A DNA stretch of 64,000 nucleotides. Origin: Duganella sp. Leaf126. GTDB taxonomy: Bacteria > Pseudomonadota > Gammaproteobacteria > Burkholderiales > Burkholderiaceae_D. The DNA is taken from NCBI RefSeq assembly GCF_001423125.1, contig NZ_LMNW01000001.1, positions 775,808 through 839,807 on the forward strand. The letters run 5' to 3'. The translations under genes were made by a program, and so were the position numbers. Under the pieces are notes generated by a model, which saw nothing but the letters and a program-made list of their open reading frames with translations, did no database searches and was not told where the DNA came from. Below, piece after piece: positions 28,101 to 37,346 of this stretch (positions are counted from its first letter, which is position 1; each line of letters begins with the position of its first letter).

Positions 28101-29729
28101 CTACGGTTTTCGGGCTTGCTGCGCTGCCTGGCGGCGGGCCGTGTAGGCCGCCAGGTGGATCACCGCCGCCAGCCGCCTGACCAGGTCGTCCATTTCCTGG
28201 GCCGGCACCTGTGCGTAGCCGAGCATCAGTCCCTTCCAGCCCGAGCTGCCATGCGTGTCATGGCGGCTCAGCGCATTGACCACCACGCCCTCGGCCAGCG
28301 CCTGGGCGCCGATGGCCGCATCGTCGAGCGCCTGGTCGCGCAGCCGCAGCGACAAATGCATGCCGGCCGACGCCCCGTGGACGGTCGCCACCGATCCCAG
28401 ATGACGCGCCAGCGCCGCCACCAGCGCATCGCGCCGCTGCCGGTACAGCCGTCGCATGCGCCGCACATGCCGCGCAAACTGGCCGCTGCGCAGGAATTCG
28501 GCCAGCGCCAGCTGCTCGGCCGTGCGTCCGCCCGCATACGACTGCGCGCGCATGGCGGAAAACGCGGGCGCCAGGGCGTGCGGCACCACCACGAAGCCGA
28601 TGCGCAGCCCGGGGAACATGGTCTTGCTGAACGTGCCCAGGTACACCACCGGCGCCTCCGGCGTCAGGCCCTGCATGGCCGACAGCGGTGCGCCGTCGTG
28701 GCGAAATTCGCTGTCGTAGTCGTCCTCGATGATCAACGCGCCGGCGCTGCGCGCAGCCTCGATCAGCGCCAGGCGCCGGCGCAAACTGAGCACGCTGCCC
28801 ACCGGGTACTGGTGCGAGGGCGTGGTATAGACCAGGCGCGGAGGCAGCAGCAGCCAGTCGTCGGCCGTGGGGGCGATGCCGTCGTCATCGACGTCGATGC
28901 CGGAGACGACCAGACCGGCGCCGCGCGCGGCCGCCAGCGCGCCGCCATAGCCGGGATTCTCGAGCCAGATGGTGTCGCCGGCGTCGGCCAGCGCGCGCAG
29001 GCACAGGTCGAGGCCACTCTGGGCGCCATCGGTGATGAAGACCTGGCCGGCCTCGCACACCACGCCGCGCGCGGCGCGCAGGTGGTCGGCAATCGCCGCC
29101 CGCAGTTCCGCTGCGCCGCAAGGATCGCCGTAGTTGAGCTGCTGCGGCGTCAGCGTGCGCCACGCGCGATCCACCAGGCGCCGCCACAAGGCCAGCGGAA
29201 ACTGGTCGAGCGCCGGCACGCCGGGCACGAAGGCGCCCATGCGCTGCGCGGCGCCGTTGAGTTGACGCAGGTTGCGGGCGCGCTGCGACAGGCTGGCGGC
29301 GGACTCCATGGCGGGCGACGGTGCGGCAGCCTGGCTGGCGCCGGAACTGCCAGTCGGGCTGGCGATGCCGCCTGCCATCGATGCGGGGCCGGTGCCGGAA
29401 TCAGTGCCGGTGCCGCTGGCACCGGCCGCGACTGCGCCGGCGGCCGTGCGGGCAGCCGGCGCCGCTGCCATCAGCAGCGCCACCACCGTGCCGCGCCGGT
29501 CGCAGGTGACAAAGCCTTCGCTGGCCAGCTGCTCGTACGCGTACAGGACCGTATTGCGCGCCATGTTCAGTTCTTCCGCCAGCGTGCGCGACGCGGGCAG
29601 GCGCGTGCCGGCGGCCAGCGTACCGTCGCGGATGGCAGCGCGCAGGCTTTCGTGCAGCAGGCGCTGACGCGGCCAGGCGCAGCGCCCGGCCTGGGTTGCA
29701 TACGTCGCGAGCAGCCGGGCAAGGTCCAT
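28101..29729 (-). CDS. MocR/GabR-type regulator (GntR helix-turn-helix plus PLP aminotransferase domain)
   Basis: The 542-residue protein has an N-terminal GntR winged helix (about 15-80; SRTLAEELNMARNTVLYAYE) and a low-complexity linker (about 85-150, Ala/Gly/Ser/Thr-rich). A fold-type-I aminotransferase domain follows, with the PLP lysine in YLGTFSKTMFPGLRIGF and IIEDDYDSEF upstream. MocR proteins use a PLP aldimine as ligand sensor to control adjacent genes, often in vitamin B6 or GABA metabolism. The start at 29729 has GGAG five bases away; an adjacent ATG is too close. It is divergent from a flavin-barrel gene, the typical arrangement with a target. The linker is longer than I expect for the family. 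Confidence 0.9.
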   Translation of the reverse strand: MDLARLLATYATQAGRCAWPRQRLLHESLRAAIRDGTLAAGTRLPASRTLAEELNMARNTVLYAYEQLASEGFVTCDRRGTVVALLMAAAPAARTAAGAVAAGASGTGTDSGTGPASMAGGIASPTGSSGASQAAAPSPAMESAASLSQRARNLRQLNGAAQRMGAFVPGVPALDQFPLALWRRLVDRAWRTLTPQQLNYGDPCGAAELRAAIADHLRAARGVVCEAGQVFITDGAQSGLDLCLRALADAGDTIWLENPGYGGALAAARGAGLVVSGIDVDDDGIAPTADDWLLLPPRLVYTTPSHQYPVGSVLSLRRRLALIEAARSAGALIIEDDYDSEFRHDGAPLSAMQGLTPEAPVVYLGTFSKTMFPGLRIGFVVVPHALAPAFSAMRAQSYAGGRTAEQLALAEFLRSGQFARHVRRMRRLYRQRRDALVAALARHLGSVATVHGASAGMHLSLRLRDQALDDAAIGAQALAEGVVVNALSRHDTHGSSGWKGLMLGYAQVPAQEMDDLVRRLAAVIHLAAYTARRQAAQQARKP

Positions 29730-29754
29730 CATGGCTCCAGAAAAAAACACTTAT

Positions 29755-29776
29755 CTGGACCTTAGTTCAGGGCCAG
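29755..29776. promoter_or_regulatory. Candidate MocR operator in the divergent spacer
   Basis: CTGGACC-TTAGTTCA-GGGCCAG is an inverted repeat with six of seven pairs matching. It overlaps the -35 region of the rightward gene (TTAGTT at 29762, TATAGT at 29785, 17-bp spacer). The site lies between a MocR gene and its divergent neighbour, where such regulators usually bind. Confidence 0.5.
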
Positions 29777-29817
29777 CATCGCATTATAGTCGTCTCTCAC
29801 CCTACCGGATGGAGAAC

Positions 29818-30468
29818 ATGAACGACCCGACCCACGTCCCTGGCGACCGCACCCGCGTGCGCCGTGTCGCCACCAACGCGCACTACGATACCGCCACCCT
29901 GCACGCCATCATCGATGCGGCCTACCTGTGCCACGTCGCCTTTGGCGACAGCCTCGGGGTGCACTGCATTCCGACCGCCTGCTGGCGCGCTGGCGACCAC
30001 CTGTATATCCACGGCTCCAACGGCAGTCGCATGCTCAGGCGCCTGCAGGAAAGCGACGCCTGCGTCACCATCACCCACCTGGATGGCCTGGTGATGGCGC
30101 GCTCGGCCTTCAGCCACTCGATGAACTACCGCTCGGCGATGATCTACGGCCGCTTCGAAGTGGTCAGCGACGCAGCGGCGCAGCGCCAGGCGATGGAACA
30201 GTTCATGGGCCGGCTGCTGCCAGGGCGCCAGGCCGAAGTAAGACCCGGCTCTTACAAGGAATATGCGGCGACGACCGTCATGCGCATCGCGCTCGACGAA
30301 GCGGCCTGCAAGGTACGCAGCGGCGGGCCAAAAGACGACGAGGAAGACCTGTCCTGGCCGGCGTGGGCGGGCGTGCTGCCGCTGGTGCAGACGCGGCTGG
30401 CGCCGGTGGCCGATCCCGCCTGCACCGTCCACGCGCCAGCCCACATCGCGGGCTGGCAGCAGGCCTGA
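29818..30468 (+). CDS. Pyridoxamine 5-phosphate oxidase-family flavin split-barrel protein
   Basis: The 216-residue protein has the FMN-binding split-barrel fold. Blocks include AYLCHVAFGDSLGVHCIPTA, YIHGSNGSRMLRRL, ITHLDGLVMARSAFSHSMNY and SAMIYGRFEVV. Members reduce or bind flavin and act on small oxidised compounds; several are NimA-like. GGAG lies three bases before this ATG; an upstream ATG at 29809 is an alternative. It is divergent from a MocR regulator, which suggests PLP-linked control, perhaps of vitamin B6 metabolism. The gene converges with the large cluster that ends at 30473. Confidence 0.8.
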   Translation: MNDPTHVPGDRTRVRRVATNAHYDTATLHAIIDAAYLCHVAFGDSLGVHCIPTACWRAGDHLYIHGSNGSRMLRRLQESDACVTITHLDGLVMARSAFSHSMNYRSAMIYGRFEVVSDAAAQRQAMEQFMGRLLPGRQAEVRPGSYKEYAATTVMRIALDEAACKVRSGGPKDDEEDLSWPAWAGVLPLVQTRLAPVADPACTVHAPAHIAGWQQA

Positions 30469-30472
30469 GGCC

Positions 30473-32857
30473 TTATGCGACCACCGGGTCGGCAGCCGAC
30501 GGCGGTCGCGGGTGGGCGCGGTGGGCGCGCTGCTCGCGCCACCACAGCGCCAGCAGGCACAGCGCGCACAGCATGGCAAACGGCGCAGCCGGCAGCGAGC
30601 GACTGCCGGCCAGATGGCTGTCGTCGTTGCTGGCGTTGTTGATGGTGCCTTTGCTGGCTTTGTTGATGGCGCCTTCGCTGACCTCGTTGTTAGCGCCTTT
30701 GCTGGCATCGTTGTTAGCGCCTTTGTTAGCGTCGTTGTTGGCGCCTTTGTTAGCGTCGTTGTTGGCGTTATTGTTAGCGTCGTTGTTGGCGTTGTTGATG
30801 TTGCCCCTATTGGCGTATTTGCTGGCGACGTTGTTGATGTCGTTGTTGGCGCTGTTAATGGTACCGCGACTGGCGTCGTTGTTGGCGTAGGTAGCAGCTT
30901 TGCTGGCGCGCCGCGTCGTGCCTGTGCTGCGTGCCGCATAAATTGCCGTCGCCTCACGCCGTAAGCCGCGCTGCCATGCCGGCCAGTCGCCGGGCGCATA
31001 AATGTAGTGGCGCCCGGCAGGCAAGCCGTCGCTGCGGAACGTCAGCCAACCTGCCTGCGGCGCCCACACGGCGGCGCACACGGTGTCGGCCTTGTCGGTG
31101 CGCGCCAGCAGGCGGGCGTCGGCCAGCCCGTCGATGTGCAGCACGGCGCCCGGCCTGGCGCCTTGCGCGCAGATCTCGGTGCGCAAGCCGGGCAGCGGCA
31201 TCGGGTCCGGCAGCACCCAGCCAGCCTTCGCCTCGCCGGCCAGCGCCATCGCATCGAGCGCCGCCTGCCACCACAGCGCAAGCGCGCGTGGCGCACTGAT
31301 CGCGTAGCGGTGCCAGTCCGCCACGCCCAGCCACACCACGCGGCCCTGGCCCAGCGCACGCTGCCACGCCCAGGGACGCGCCTTGCTGTCGCGCGCCAGC
31401 GCGCTCCACGCGCCGCCTGGCGCATCGTCCGGATTGAGCGCCGCCGGCGCCAGGTCCAGTTCCGTGCCGGCCAGCGTGAAGCGACGCACATCCGCCGTCT
31501 CGGTGGCAGGCGACTGTGGCCTTACCGGCAGCGCCAGCTCGCGCTGCCACAGCGCGGCATCGGCCGCATTGCCGCCCAGGACCAGCAGCGGCACGCCACT
31601 GCGCACCTGCGCCAGCAGTGCAGCGCGTGCCGCCGGCGCCAGCCGTTCGACGTGGGCAGCATCGACCACCAGCGCGTTCGGCGCCGTGATCGGCGTGCGC
31701 GCGGTTTCGCTGCGGACCATGGACTTGCCCAGCGCGACCTGCCAGTCGAGCACCGCGCCGCCGTCGGTCAGCACCCGATTGAGCACGCTGGCGTCGAACG
31801 ACGGCGCGTTGAAGCGGCCGATGATGTGCAGCGGTGCCGGCGCCGTCACCTGAACCGGTACCGGCCCTTCGGCAACGACCTTGCCGCCGGCGTCGAGCAC
31901 GCGCGCGCGCAATACCATCGCTTCCACTACCGGCGGCAGCCACTGGACGGATTTTTGCGCCGGATTGCCGACGCCAGCACCTGCATCGGGGGAGTCGGCA
32001 GAAGCTGCATCGGCCGACCTGCCCGGCTTACTTGCGCTGGCGGTAGCGACCGGCCCGGTCACACTGGCCGCTCGCGCGGAGCTGACCGTTTCAATCGTGC
32101 CGGCTGCGCTGGCTGAGCTGACTGATTTGGTCGTGCCGGCTGCGCTGGCTGCGCTGACCGATTCGGTTGCGCTGGCTGCTTTGGCGCTGTGCCTCGGCCC
32201 GATCACGCTGGCCGCTTCGGTGGGGCCGACCATGTTGATCGGGCGGGCTGCGCTGGTTGTACTGGCCGGTCCGGTCATGCTGGCCGCCCTGCCGGGGCGG
32301 ACGTCTTCCATGATGCCGGCCGCACCCGGTACCTGGACGATTTTTTCGGCGCCAGCGGCGGGCGCGGCACGACCTGGGCCGGCAGCACTGGCAGAATCGG
32401 CCAGCAGCTGGCCGTTTTCCGCCAGCAGTTGCAGCCGCCAGTCGCCAGCCGGCTGCGGTTGGCGGACGGTCACCGTCAACATGCGGCCCAGTGCGATGGT
32501 GCGCGGGAAGTCGAGCGCCAGGGTCGGCTGTCCGGTGGGCGTCCAGCGCAGCGGACGGGCCGGCACATCCTGCCACTGGGCGGCGCGCAGGCCGTCGCCG
32601 GCCAGGTCGATGGCAGCGGCATCGGCAATCGCCTGCAGCGGGTCGCCGGCAATCGTGCCGTGGTCGTCGGTGGCGATCGTCACTGCGGCTGCAGGGATCG
32701 CCAGCCGGGCATCGGCTAGGGTCGCGGCCAGCGCCAGTCCCGCCAGCAGCACCAGCGCAGCGTTCAGCCACTGGCGCCGCCCGCCGTACAGCGCGGCGCT
32801 GACCAGGCCGATTACCAGAGCCGCGCCAGCCGGCGCCAGGTGGGTGACCGTGATCAT
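30473..32857 (-). CDS. Large membrane protein with three low-complexity inserts, last gene of the TldD-MoxR cluster
   Basis: The 794-residue protein starts with two membrane helices (about 6-24 and 32-50). It continues with an Ig-like segment, a glutamine-amidotransferase-like region ([33 protein letters not shown]) and a C-terminal helix (APFAMLCALCLLALWW). This matches BatB-like or DUF-type partners of MoxR operons, without a vWA domain. Residues 658-747 are an Asn/Ala/Asp-rich repeat array and about 170-280 an Ser/Ala/Gly-rich array. The ATG at 32857 overlaps the previous stop by four bases; a longer upstream frame is rejected. No catalytic triad was verified. Function is unknown beyond membership of the cluster. 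Confidence 0.72.
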   Translation of the reverse strand: MITVTHLAPAGAALVIGLVSAALYGGRRQWLNAALVLLAGLALAATLADARLAIPAAAVTIATDDHGTIAGDPLQAIADAAAIDLAGDGLRAAQWQDVPARPLRWTPTGQPTLALDFPRTIALGRMLTVTVRQPQPAGDWRLQLLAENGQLLADSASAAGPGRAAPAAGAEKIVQVPGAAGIMEDVRPGRAASMTGPASTTSAARPINMVGPTEAASVIGPRHSAKAASATESVSAASAAGTTKSVSSASAAGTIETVSSARAASVTGPVATASASKPGRSADAASADSPDAGAGVGNPAQKSVQWLPPVVEAMVLRARVLDAGGKVVAEGPVPVQVTAPAPLHIIGRFNAPSFDASVLNRVLTDGGAVLDWQVALGKSMVRSETARTPITAPNALVVDAAHVERLAPAARAALLAQVRSGVPLLVLGGNAADAALWQRELALPVRPQSPATETADVRRFTLAGTELDLAPAALNPDDAPGGAWSALARDSKARPWAWQRALGQGRVVWLGVADWHRYAISAPRALALWWQAALDAMALAGEAKAGWVLPDPMPLPGLRTEICAQGARPGAVLHIDGLADARLLARTDKADTVCAAVWAPQAGWLTFRSDGLPAGRHYIYAPGDWPAWQRGLRREATAIYAARSTGTTRRASKAATYANNDASRGTINSANNDINNVASKYANRGNINNANNDANNNANNDANKGANNDANKGANNDASKGANNEVSEGAINKASKGTINNASNDDSHLAGSRSLPAAPFAMLCALCLLALWWREQRAHRAHPRPPSAADPVVA
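30617..30886 (-). repeat. Asn-rich in-frame repeat array near the C-terminus
   Basis: About 90 residues (658-747) follow an eight-residue, 24-bp unit like ANNDANKG with a four-residue sub-period. Asn codons make this stretch AT-rich in an otherwise GC-rich gene. The array lies just before the final membrane helix, so it would be a soluble extramembrane linker. Confidence 0.8.
32025..32345 (-). repeat. 36-bp repeats in the middle of the same membrane-protein gene
   Basis: Units beginning at 32084, 32120 and 32156 repeat every 36 bp and encode 12-residue Ser/Ala/Gly/Thr/Val blocks such as SAASAAGTTKSV. The flanks are diverged copies (TGPASTTSAARP-like). The array interrupts an Ig-like segment between ADSASAAG and WLPPVVEAMVLRARV. 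Confidence 0.6.
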
Positions 32858-35256
32858 CGTGGCGACTCCGGCGTGGGTAACGGCTGCGGCAGCGCTGATT
32901 GCCGTGGCGATGTCCGAGGTGACGCGGCGGGTGGCTGTGCCGGTTTCGCTTGGACTGGTGGTTGCGCTTGCGCCGGTGGTTGCGCCTGGGCCGGTGGTTG
33001 CGCTTGCGCCGCCGCTTTCGCGCGCGACTGCGCATCCGACGGCGTCTGCGCTGGCAGTTGCGCTGGCAGTTGCGCGTCCGGCTGCGTGGCTCCCTGCGCT
33101 TTTTCGCTCCCACGCCAGGCTTGTGCGAACGGCGCCTGCACGACCGTGCTTGCCTGCACCAGCACCGGTGCATCGGCCAGCGTGCTGCGCAGCCAGGCGC
33201 GTAGCGGAGCGCGGCATGGTATGCAGCCGTCGCGCACATCCTGCAACGCGCGTTGCGCCGCCAGCTTTTGCTCGGGGTCGGCGATGCGCGCGGCGATGGT
33301 GTCATGGGCGGCCTTGCTCCACAGTGCCGGCAGTGCGCCGTCCTGCGCCAGCGCCTGCACCAGGTCGCGCACTTCGGCCGGCACCGTGTCGTCCGGCGCA
33401 CCTTGTTCGCGCTTGTAGCTCATCGCACCCACCATGTCGCCGCTCATGCGCTTCTCCTCCTTGATCGCGGGTGGCACGAAGGCCGTCCGGTGCAGGTACA
33501 CGCGCTCGGCCGCCTGCAGCTCCTTGATGGCGTCGAGCGCCTTGTACTCGGGACCTAACGCCGCCTTGGGCGAGACGGCGCGCAGCGCCTTTTCCGCATC
33601 CCACATGGCGGCCAGCGCGCGTTTTAAAATCGCCTTGGTTTGCGGATCGAAGATGGTGGCGTTGCCTTCCTGGTCGTGGACATGGCCGAAGCGCTGCATG
33701 GCATCCACCTCGCTGCTGGCCGACGGTTTGCCGTGCTGTCCGCCGCCATGACCGTGTCCGTGTTCATCTTCATGCCCGCCTGCTTCGTGCCCGTGCTCGT
33801 CGCCGAACAGGCTAGATTCCTCTCCCAGAAACTGGCCGTAGCGCAGCCGCAGCGCGGCCTGGTCGGTGGCGATCGCCTCGCTGCGCGCGCGCAGGTCCGC
33901 CAGCGCGGGACGCGCCCGCAGGTCGGCCACCAGCTGCTCGGTATCGATGATGACCTGGCGCTGGCTGCGCAGGCTTTCCGGTTTGACCATGGTCGGCAGC
34001 GCGGTGGCGTCCACGCCCGCCGTTTCCGGCGCCGGCAGGCGCAAGGTATAGGTGGGCGACTGCACGGTGTGGGGATGCTCGGGATCGTTGTCGGTGGCGC
34101 GCACGAAGAAATACAGTTCGTCGCCGGGCTCCATGCCCAGCTCCTGCAGCGTCCATTGCTTGTTCCAGCTGCGCTGCCTGGGATCGGCCGACTTGGGCAA
34201 CGGTACTTCGCGGTCGGTGAAGCGCACGTTCTCGCCGCTGCCGCGCGCCAGCGTCATGTGCAGGCTGGCGCGCGCGATCGCGTAATCGTCACGCGCCGTG
34301 ACAGCGATGCGGGCGCTGGTCGCGTCGCCTGCCAGCACGTGGACCGGTTCATTCGGTTCCGTGATGGCGACCTGCGGCGCCTGGTCGGGGATGACGCGGA
34401 TGTTATAGCGCGTCGCGCCGCCGCTGCCCGCTTGTCGGGCACGCCAGAACAGCGGCTCTTGCACACCGCGCGTGGCGCAGTCCTCGGACTGGGACTTGTC
34501 CCCGCTTTCAGTGAGCACCAGCACGGCGCCGTCGCCCAGTTCCACCGCCTGACCGGGTGCAGGACGCGCAGCCATTGCCGTCGACTTGCGCACGCACCAC
34601 TGCACCCGGGCGTACTGCGGCACCGCGATATCGCGCGCCGCCGTTTCAAAGGCTGCCACGCCGGTATAGGCAGGAGGCGTCACGCGCAGGTAGATCTCGC
34701 CGGCGACTGGCGCACTGTTGGCCGTCGCCACGATGCCTGCCGGCGCCACCCCGGGGGCGGATGCTGCCTCGTACCGCCAGGCGGCGCCCGCGAAGGCCAG
34801 CGCCAGCACCACCGGCACGACCAGGGACGGCGCAGCCAGCGGCACGCGGTGGCGCGCAATGGCGCGGTAATCCGCAGCCGTCAGCAGTGCGTCCGCACCG
34901 CCGTGCAAGCGGGCGTGCGCGCTGCCCGCCAGGCGTGCAAGCAGGCGTTGCTGCTGCAGCCGCGCCAGCGGCGTCTTTGCCTGCCCTGCCAGCAGCGCGC
35001 TGCTGTCCTCCAGCGCCGGTATGGCGGCGTCCAGCCATGTGCTCCAGCAGCGTGCGATGCGACGCCGCCAGCGCCAGCCATCGCCCAGCATCCCGAGCGC
35101 CCAGGCGACCATCGCTGCCAGCATCCAGGCGCGCCCTGACGGCAGCAGCGCGGCCGCCGCCACCAGCGGCACCAGGGCAGCAAGCCAGCATGGCGCACGA
35201 CGGCGCAGCACGGCGGCCCACAGCCGCCGGCGCAGGACATCAGACGCGTCGGACAT
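32854..35256 (-). CDS. Large coiled-coil membrane protein (DUF4175-like) of the MoxR cluster
   Basis: The 800-residue protein has two to three N-terminal membrane segments (about 20-60, 145-165) and an Ig-like beta domain (IYLRVTPPAYTGVAAFETAA). A beta/helical body (VRATDNDPEHPHTVQSPTYT) leads into a long helical coiled-coil part. A His-rich stretch (DEHGHEAGGHEDEHGHGHGG, about 490-515) could bind metal. The C-terminus is a Gln/Pro repeat tail. It resembles DUF4175 proteins that neighbour MoxR/DUF58 genes. The assignment is by architecture only. It overlaps the BatA-like gene by 17 bases and the next gene by four, so the set is one transcription unit. Confidence 0.65.
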   Translation of the reverse strand: MSDASDVLRRRLWAAVLRRRAPCWLAALVPLVAAAALLPSGRAWMLAAMVAWALGMLGDGWRWRRRIARCWSTWLDAAIPALEDSSALLAGQAKTPLARLQQQRLLARLAGSAHARLHGGADALLTAADYRAIARHRVPLAAPSLVVPVVLALAFAGAAWRYEAASAPGVAPAGIVATANSAPVAGEIYLRVTPPAYTGVAAFETAARDIAVPQYARVQWCVRKSTAMAARPAPGQAVELGDGAVLVLTESGDKSQSEDCATRGVQEPLFWRARQAGSGGATRYNIRVIPDQAPQVAITEPNEPVHVLAGDATSARIAVTARDDYAIARASLHMTLARGSGENVRFTDREVPLPKSADPRQRSWNKQWTLQELGMEPGDELYFFVRATDNDPEHPHTVQSPTYTLRLPAPETAGVDATALPTMVKPESLRSQRQVIIDTEQLVADLRARPALADLRARSEAIATDQAALRLRYGQFLGEESSLFGDEHGHEAGGHEDEHGHGHGGGQHGKPSASSEVDAMQRFGHVHDQEGNATIFDPQTKAILKRALAAMWDAEKALRAVSPKAALGPEYKALDAIKELQAAERVYLHRTAFVPPAIKEEKRMSGDMVGAMSYKREQGAPDDTVPAEVRDLVQALAQDGALPALWSKAAHDTIAARIADPEQKLAAQRALQDVRDGCIPCRAPLRAWLRSTLADAPVLVQASTVVQAPFAQAWRGSEKAQGATQPDAQLPAQLPAQTPSDAQSRAKAAAQAQPPAQAQPPAQAQPPVQAKPAQPPAASPRTSPRQSALPQPLPTPESPR
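32935..33010 (-). repeat. 18-bp Gln/Pro repeats at the end of the coiled-coil protein gene
   Basis: Three to four copies of a six-residue AQAQPP unit close to the C-terminus (AQAQPPAQAQPPAQAQPP). Such repeats are prone to copy-number change, and the encoded tail is likely disordered. Confidence 0.65.
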
Positions 35257-36418
35257 GGGTCATGATCCGTTCCAGTAAAAACAGGCCCATCACGAGCAGG
35301 GCAATCCAGTGGGTAGGACCGGCATCGGGCAGCACAGTGGCAACCGGGGCCGCGGCAAACCGGTGCGACGGCGCCGGATAGGCGGGCGCCGGCGCGGGGT
35401 CCAGCAGGCGCCAGGCCTCGAACAGCGCGCGCGCCGTGGCGGCATCCTGCGGCGGAAACGCGGGCGACGTCCACAGGCGGCCGCGCGGACTGTCGGCATA
35501 TCGGAATGCGATGCCGTTGACGGTGATGGCGGCGGCATGCGCCATCTCCGGCCAGCGCTCATCGCTGCCGCCGCCGCTGAAGCCCGCCAGCCACCAGTGC
35601 GGCGCGCGCCAGGCGGCGGGCGGCGCCGGTGCCGATGCCGAATCTACCGACGCAGCGCGCGCATCGGGCGCGCTGGCGCCGTCCCAGACGATCAATGCCG
35701 TGTCGGGCCGGGGCGCATTGGCGAGCAGGTAGCGTCGCTTGCCGCCGCCGCCCTGGTCGAACGCGGTAAACAACGCGCGCCAGGCCGGTGCCCGCGCGGA
35801 CGACGCCGCCAGCACGACCGGGTAGGTGGCAGGTATAGCGGTGGGCATAGCAACGGCGCCAGCCGATGCGGCAACGGCAGGATGGGCGGTAGCGGGTAGC
35901 GTACCGGCTGCAGGGGCTGCCGCAGCAGGTTCGGCATGTACCCGCAGTTCCACCGCGTGGTCGAACTGCGGCGCCCGCGCCGGCATGGCGATCCGGCCTT
36001 CGCGCGCCAAAATCAGCACGCGGGCATGGGCGCGCCAGTCACGTTCGTGGCGGCGCAGCCAGGCCAGTGCATCGGGCGGCAGCGCGATGCGGCGCGCGCC
36101 GGTCATGCCGGCATCGGCGATCTGGCGCGTGGTCCACGCCGGATCGGCGTCGGCATCGACCAGCACCGTATCGCCGCGCCACGGGAACACGACGGCAGCC
36201 AGCAACGCGATCAGCGCCACCAGCAGCAGGCAGCGCAGCAGCAGTAAGAGGCGGTCGCGCCACTGCCACACGCGCAGTTGTTCGGGCGCGGCAGCGGGCA
36301 GAAAGCGCGCGGTGGCCAGCGGCCGGGCATCGATGCGCTGACGTTTCTGACGGTGCCACCAGATCGGCAGCAACAGCACTGGCAGCGCCAGCCACCACCA
36401 GGGGTAGAGACTGGTCAT
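35240..36418 (-). CDS. BatA-like membrane protein of the MoxR cluster
   Basis: The 392-residue protein starts with the BatA N-terminal double-helix module (MTSLYPWWWLALPVLLLPIW, then LLLLLRCLLLVALIALLAAV) with the basic stretch between. BatA proteins normally carry a vWA domain; no MIDAS motif (DxSxS) is evident here. A C-terminal helix (WIALLVMGLFLLERIM) follows a region with AGRPAP-type low complexity (about 170-210). It is translationally coupled to the DUF58 gene by an ATGA overlap at 36415-36418. It likely assembles with the MoxR and DUF58 products in the inner membrane. Confidence 0.72.
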   Translation of the reverse strand: MTSLYPWWWLALPVLLLPIWWHRQKRQRIDARPLATARFLPAAAPEQLRVWQWRDRLLLLLRCLLLVALIALLAAVVFPWRGDTVLVDADADPAWTTRQIADAGMTGARRIALPPDALAWLRRHERDWRAHARVLILAREGRIAMPARAPQFDHAVELRVHAEPAAAAPAAGTLPATAHPAVAASAGAVAMPTAIPATYPVVLAASSARAPAWRALFTAFDQGGGGKRRYLLANAPRPDTALIVWDGASAPDARAASVDSASAPAPPAAWRAPHWWLAGFSGGGSDERWPEMAHAAAITVNGIAFRYADSPRGRLWTSPAFPPQDAATARALFEAWRLLDPAPAPAYPAPSHRFAAAPVATVLPDAGPTHWIALLVMGLFLLERIMTHVRRV

Positions 36419-37335
36419 CGTGCGCGCGCTCCGGCCCGTTGCAACTGAGGCTGCAGCCAGCGCCGCAGCACATCGGTCAGCGGCTGTTCGATGCAGGCTT
36501 CGTGGTGGACGATGTCGTGCTGGCGGCAACTGCCGGCGATCGCCGCGAAGTGCGCGCTGCTGCGCGCCAGGTAGGCCGCACGGTCGGCCTGACCGAAGCG
36601 GTGCAGGCCGGCCTGCTGTTCGGGATCGCGGTAGGCCGTGCCGGTGGCAAAGCTGGCCTCGGCCTCGGCATGGGTGCGTACCGTCAGCAGGCGCACGTCG
36701 TGGCGCAGCTTGCGCAAGCGCAGCAGCGCCTCGGGGAGCGGCGCCAGCCCGGAGGCTCCGTGCCAGTCCAGGCCATCGGTGACGGCCAGCACCAGCCCGG
36801 GCGCACGCGCGAAGTGCAGGCACGATTTGACGCTCTCTGCGCTCGGCAGTACGCCATCGGGGCGCGCCGCTGCCAGTTGCGCCAGCACGCGCTGCAAGTG
36901 ACGCGGTCCGCGATCTGCCGGCGTCAACGCCACCTTGCCGCCGCTGAAAACGGCCAGGCCGAACGCATCGCCCTGGCGCTGGGCAATGGCGGCCATGCAG
37001 GCCAGCGCGGTGCGTGCGAACCACAATTTATCGACACCTTCGAGCTCGCGGCTCGGTTCCGCCATCGAGGCCGTGGCGTCGAGCCACAGCCAGGTGGCAA
37101 CGTGGCTGTCGCGTTCGGCCTCGCGCACGAAGTAGCGGTCGGCGCGCGCCAGCAGCTTCCAGTCCACGCGCCGCCACTCGTCGCCGGGGGCATAGGCGCG
37201 GTACTCGGAAAACTCGACGCCGGCGCCGCGTTCGCGGCCCGCATGGATGCCGTGACCGAGACCGGCCAGCACGTGGCGGATCACCAGCGCGAGGTCGCGC
37301 GTGGCGGCCAGCATGGCATTGGGCGACTGATTCAT
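36415..37335 (-). CDS. DUF58 domain protein (vWA-like, MoxR-associated)
   Basis: The 306-residue protein has the DUF58 signature EFSEYRAYAPGDEWRRVDWK and RADRYFVREAERD, followed by a vWA-like fold with LWLDATASMAEPS. These proteins nearly always accompany MoxR AAA+ ATPases and are thought to work as adaptor or substrate proteins. It is soluble; I see no membrane helix. It lies 11 bp after the MoxR gene and overlaps the BatA-like gene by four bases. Its presence with MoxR and BatA-like proteins marks a MoxR-type operon. Confidence 0.9.
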   Translation of the reverse strand: MNQSPNAMLAATRDLALVIRHVLAGLGHGIHAGRERGAGVEFSEYRAYAPGDEWRRVDWKLLARADRYFVREAERDSHVATWLWLDATASMAEPSRELEGVDKLWFARTALACMAAIAQRQGDAFGLAVFSGGKVALTPADRGPRHLQRVLAQLAAARPDGVLPSAESVKSCLHFARAPGLVLAVTDGLDWHGASGLAPLPEALLRLRKLRHDVRLLTVRTHAEAEASFATGTAYRDPEQQAGLHRFGQADRAAYLARSSAHFAAIAGSCRQHDIVHHEACIEQPLTDVLRRWLQPQLQRAGARAR

Positions 37336-37346
37336 CGAGTGCGCGG

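Noticed and set aside
32857-33217. N-terminal extension of the last cluster gene upstream of 32857
   Set aside because: It would overlap the preceding gene by 364 bases and encodes low-complexity sequence. The ATG at 32857 has the ATGA coupling seen elsewhere in the operon.
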